A DNA stretch of 37,011 nt. Source: a virus. Where the stretch lies: the IMG/VR virus record IMGVR_UViG_3300017917_005143, positions 1-37,011 of that record. One strand, written 5' to 3'. The translations under genes were made by a program, and so were the position numbers. Under the pieces are notes generated by a model that saw only the letters and a list, made by a program, of their open reading frames with translations, did no database searches and had not been told where the DNA came from. Each line of letters opens with the position of its first letter. Position 1 is the first letter of the stretch. This document shows positions 36,877-37,011 of the stretch, in pieces.

Positions 36877-37011
36877 TCAGACGTGAGTCGTCTTGGGCTT
36901 AAGTGCGATTGAGCAATTGACGATACCCTGCCCATCAAGCAAGTTGCCTTGCGAGATGGGGTGCTTGCTCCTGCGAGCGATGTTAATTGCAGCATTGATG
37001 TCTGCATCATA
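36877..37011 (-). CDS. tnpB: TnpB (IS200/IS605 family RNA-guided nuclease), C-terminal fragment
   Basis: The 44 visible codons read YDADINAAINIARRSKHPIS then QGNLLDGQGIVNCSIALKPK, then TTHV and TGA. The D-x-D-x-N-A-A-x-N-I segment is the conserved third RuvC block and following helix of TnpB; the aspartate is part of the catalytic site. The rest of the gene lies beyond the right edge. G+C counted over 36841-37010 is 88 of 170 (52%), against 17 of 60 for a sample of the neighbouring phage gene, so this DNA is recently foreign or is an assembly join. TnpB uses an RNA from the element's right end whose guide is the flanking DNA. Confidence 0.75.
   Translation of the reverse strand, partial: YDADINAAINIARRSKHPISQGNLLDGQGIVNCSIALKPKTTHV

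Noticed and set aside
1-37011. CRISPR array or tRNA genes
   Set aside because: No regularly spaced repeats of CRISPR type and no cloverleaf with a T-loop were seen; the only phased repeats are protein-coding.

Overview
This window is part of the late (virion) region of a T4-like contractile-tailed phage (Caudoviricetes, myovirus morphology). The call rests on recognisable T4-type head and tail proteins: tail tube gp19, tail sheath gp18, sheath terminator gp15, neck gp14 and gp13, major capsid gp23, scaffold gp22 and prohead protease gp21, plus a PhoH-type ATPase and three free-standing homing endonucleases. The DNA is AT-rich, leaders are A-rich without a clear Shine-Dalgarno sequence, and several non-virion genes have a near-perfect TTG-N19/20-TAnnTTTG promoter. 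Together these suggest a Bacteroidota host; this is inference.

Layout. 1-5000: a tail-fibre-like family on the minus strand (one partial, one frameshifted, two intact), interrupted by a plus-strand block with the tail tube gene and two small beta-rich genes, and a minus-strand DUF4326 gene. 5000-7300: two small proteins with virion-packaging-like N-termini, one with an ADP-ribosyltransferase-like R-S-ExE pattern, then a homing endonuclease. 7400-13700: the sheath, gp15, gp14 and gp13 genes on the minus strand. Between gp15 and gp14 lies a roughly 270-base intergenic segment that looks like a plus-strand structured RNA with its own host-type promoter. 13766-16123: a plus-strand helical-repeat protein, then a homing endonuclease inserted after the capsid gene, whose 3' end copies the capsid gene's end and carries an inverted copy of its terminator. 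16266-22270: capsid, scaffold, protease and three core-region genes. 22368-24692: a plus-strand von Willebrand A protein. 24739-28668: a GT4-like glycosyltransferase, a homing endonuclease, and small and structural-type unknowns. 28767-29977: PhoH and two tandem small paralogues. 30042-31858: three coiled-coil or acidic proteins. 31989-36828: a plus-strand operon of overlapping genes with thioredoxin and five glycosyltransferases. 36829-37011: a GC-rich foreign end of an IS200/IS605-type TnpB gene.

Regulation. About twenty sites match TATTTATWATAAA on the coding strand, mostly 7-30 bases before a start codon and mostly at virion genes. This is a good candidate for the phage's late promoter. 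DUF4326, the ncRNA, a 70-residue protein and PhoH instead carry the host-type promoter, so the window shows two transcription classes. Strong hairpin terminators separate most units.

The most unusual items are the candidate ncRNA, the endonuclease flanked by copied capsid-gene sequence, the candidate head-packaged ADP-ribosyltransferase, the recurring (I/L)-x-E N-terminal tags, and the TnpB end whose guide RNA would read into the phage glycosyltransferase gene.
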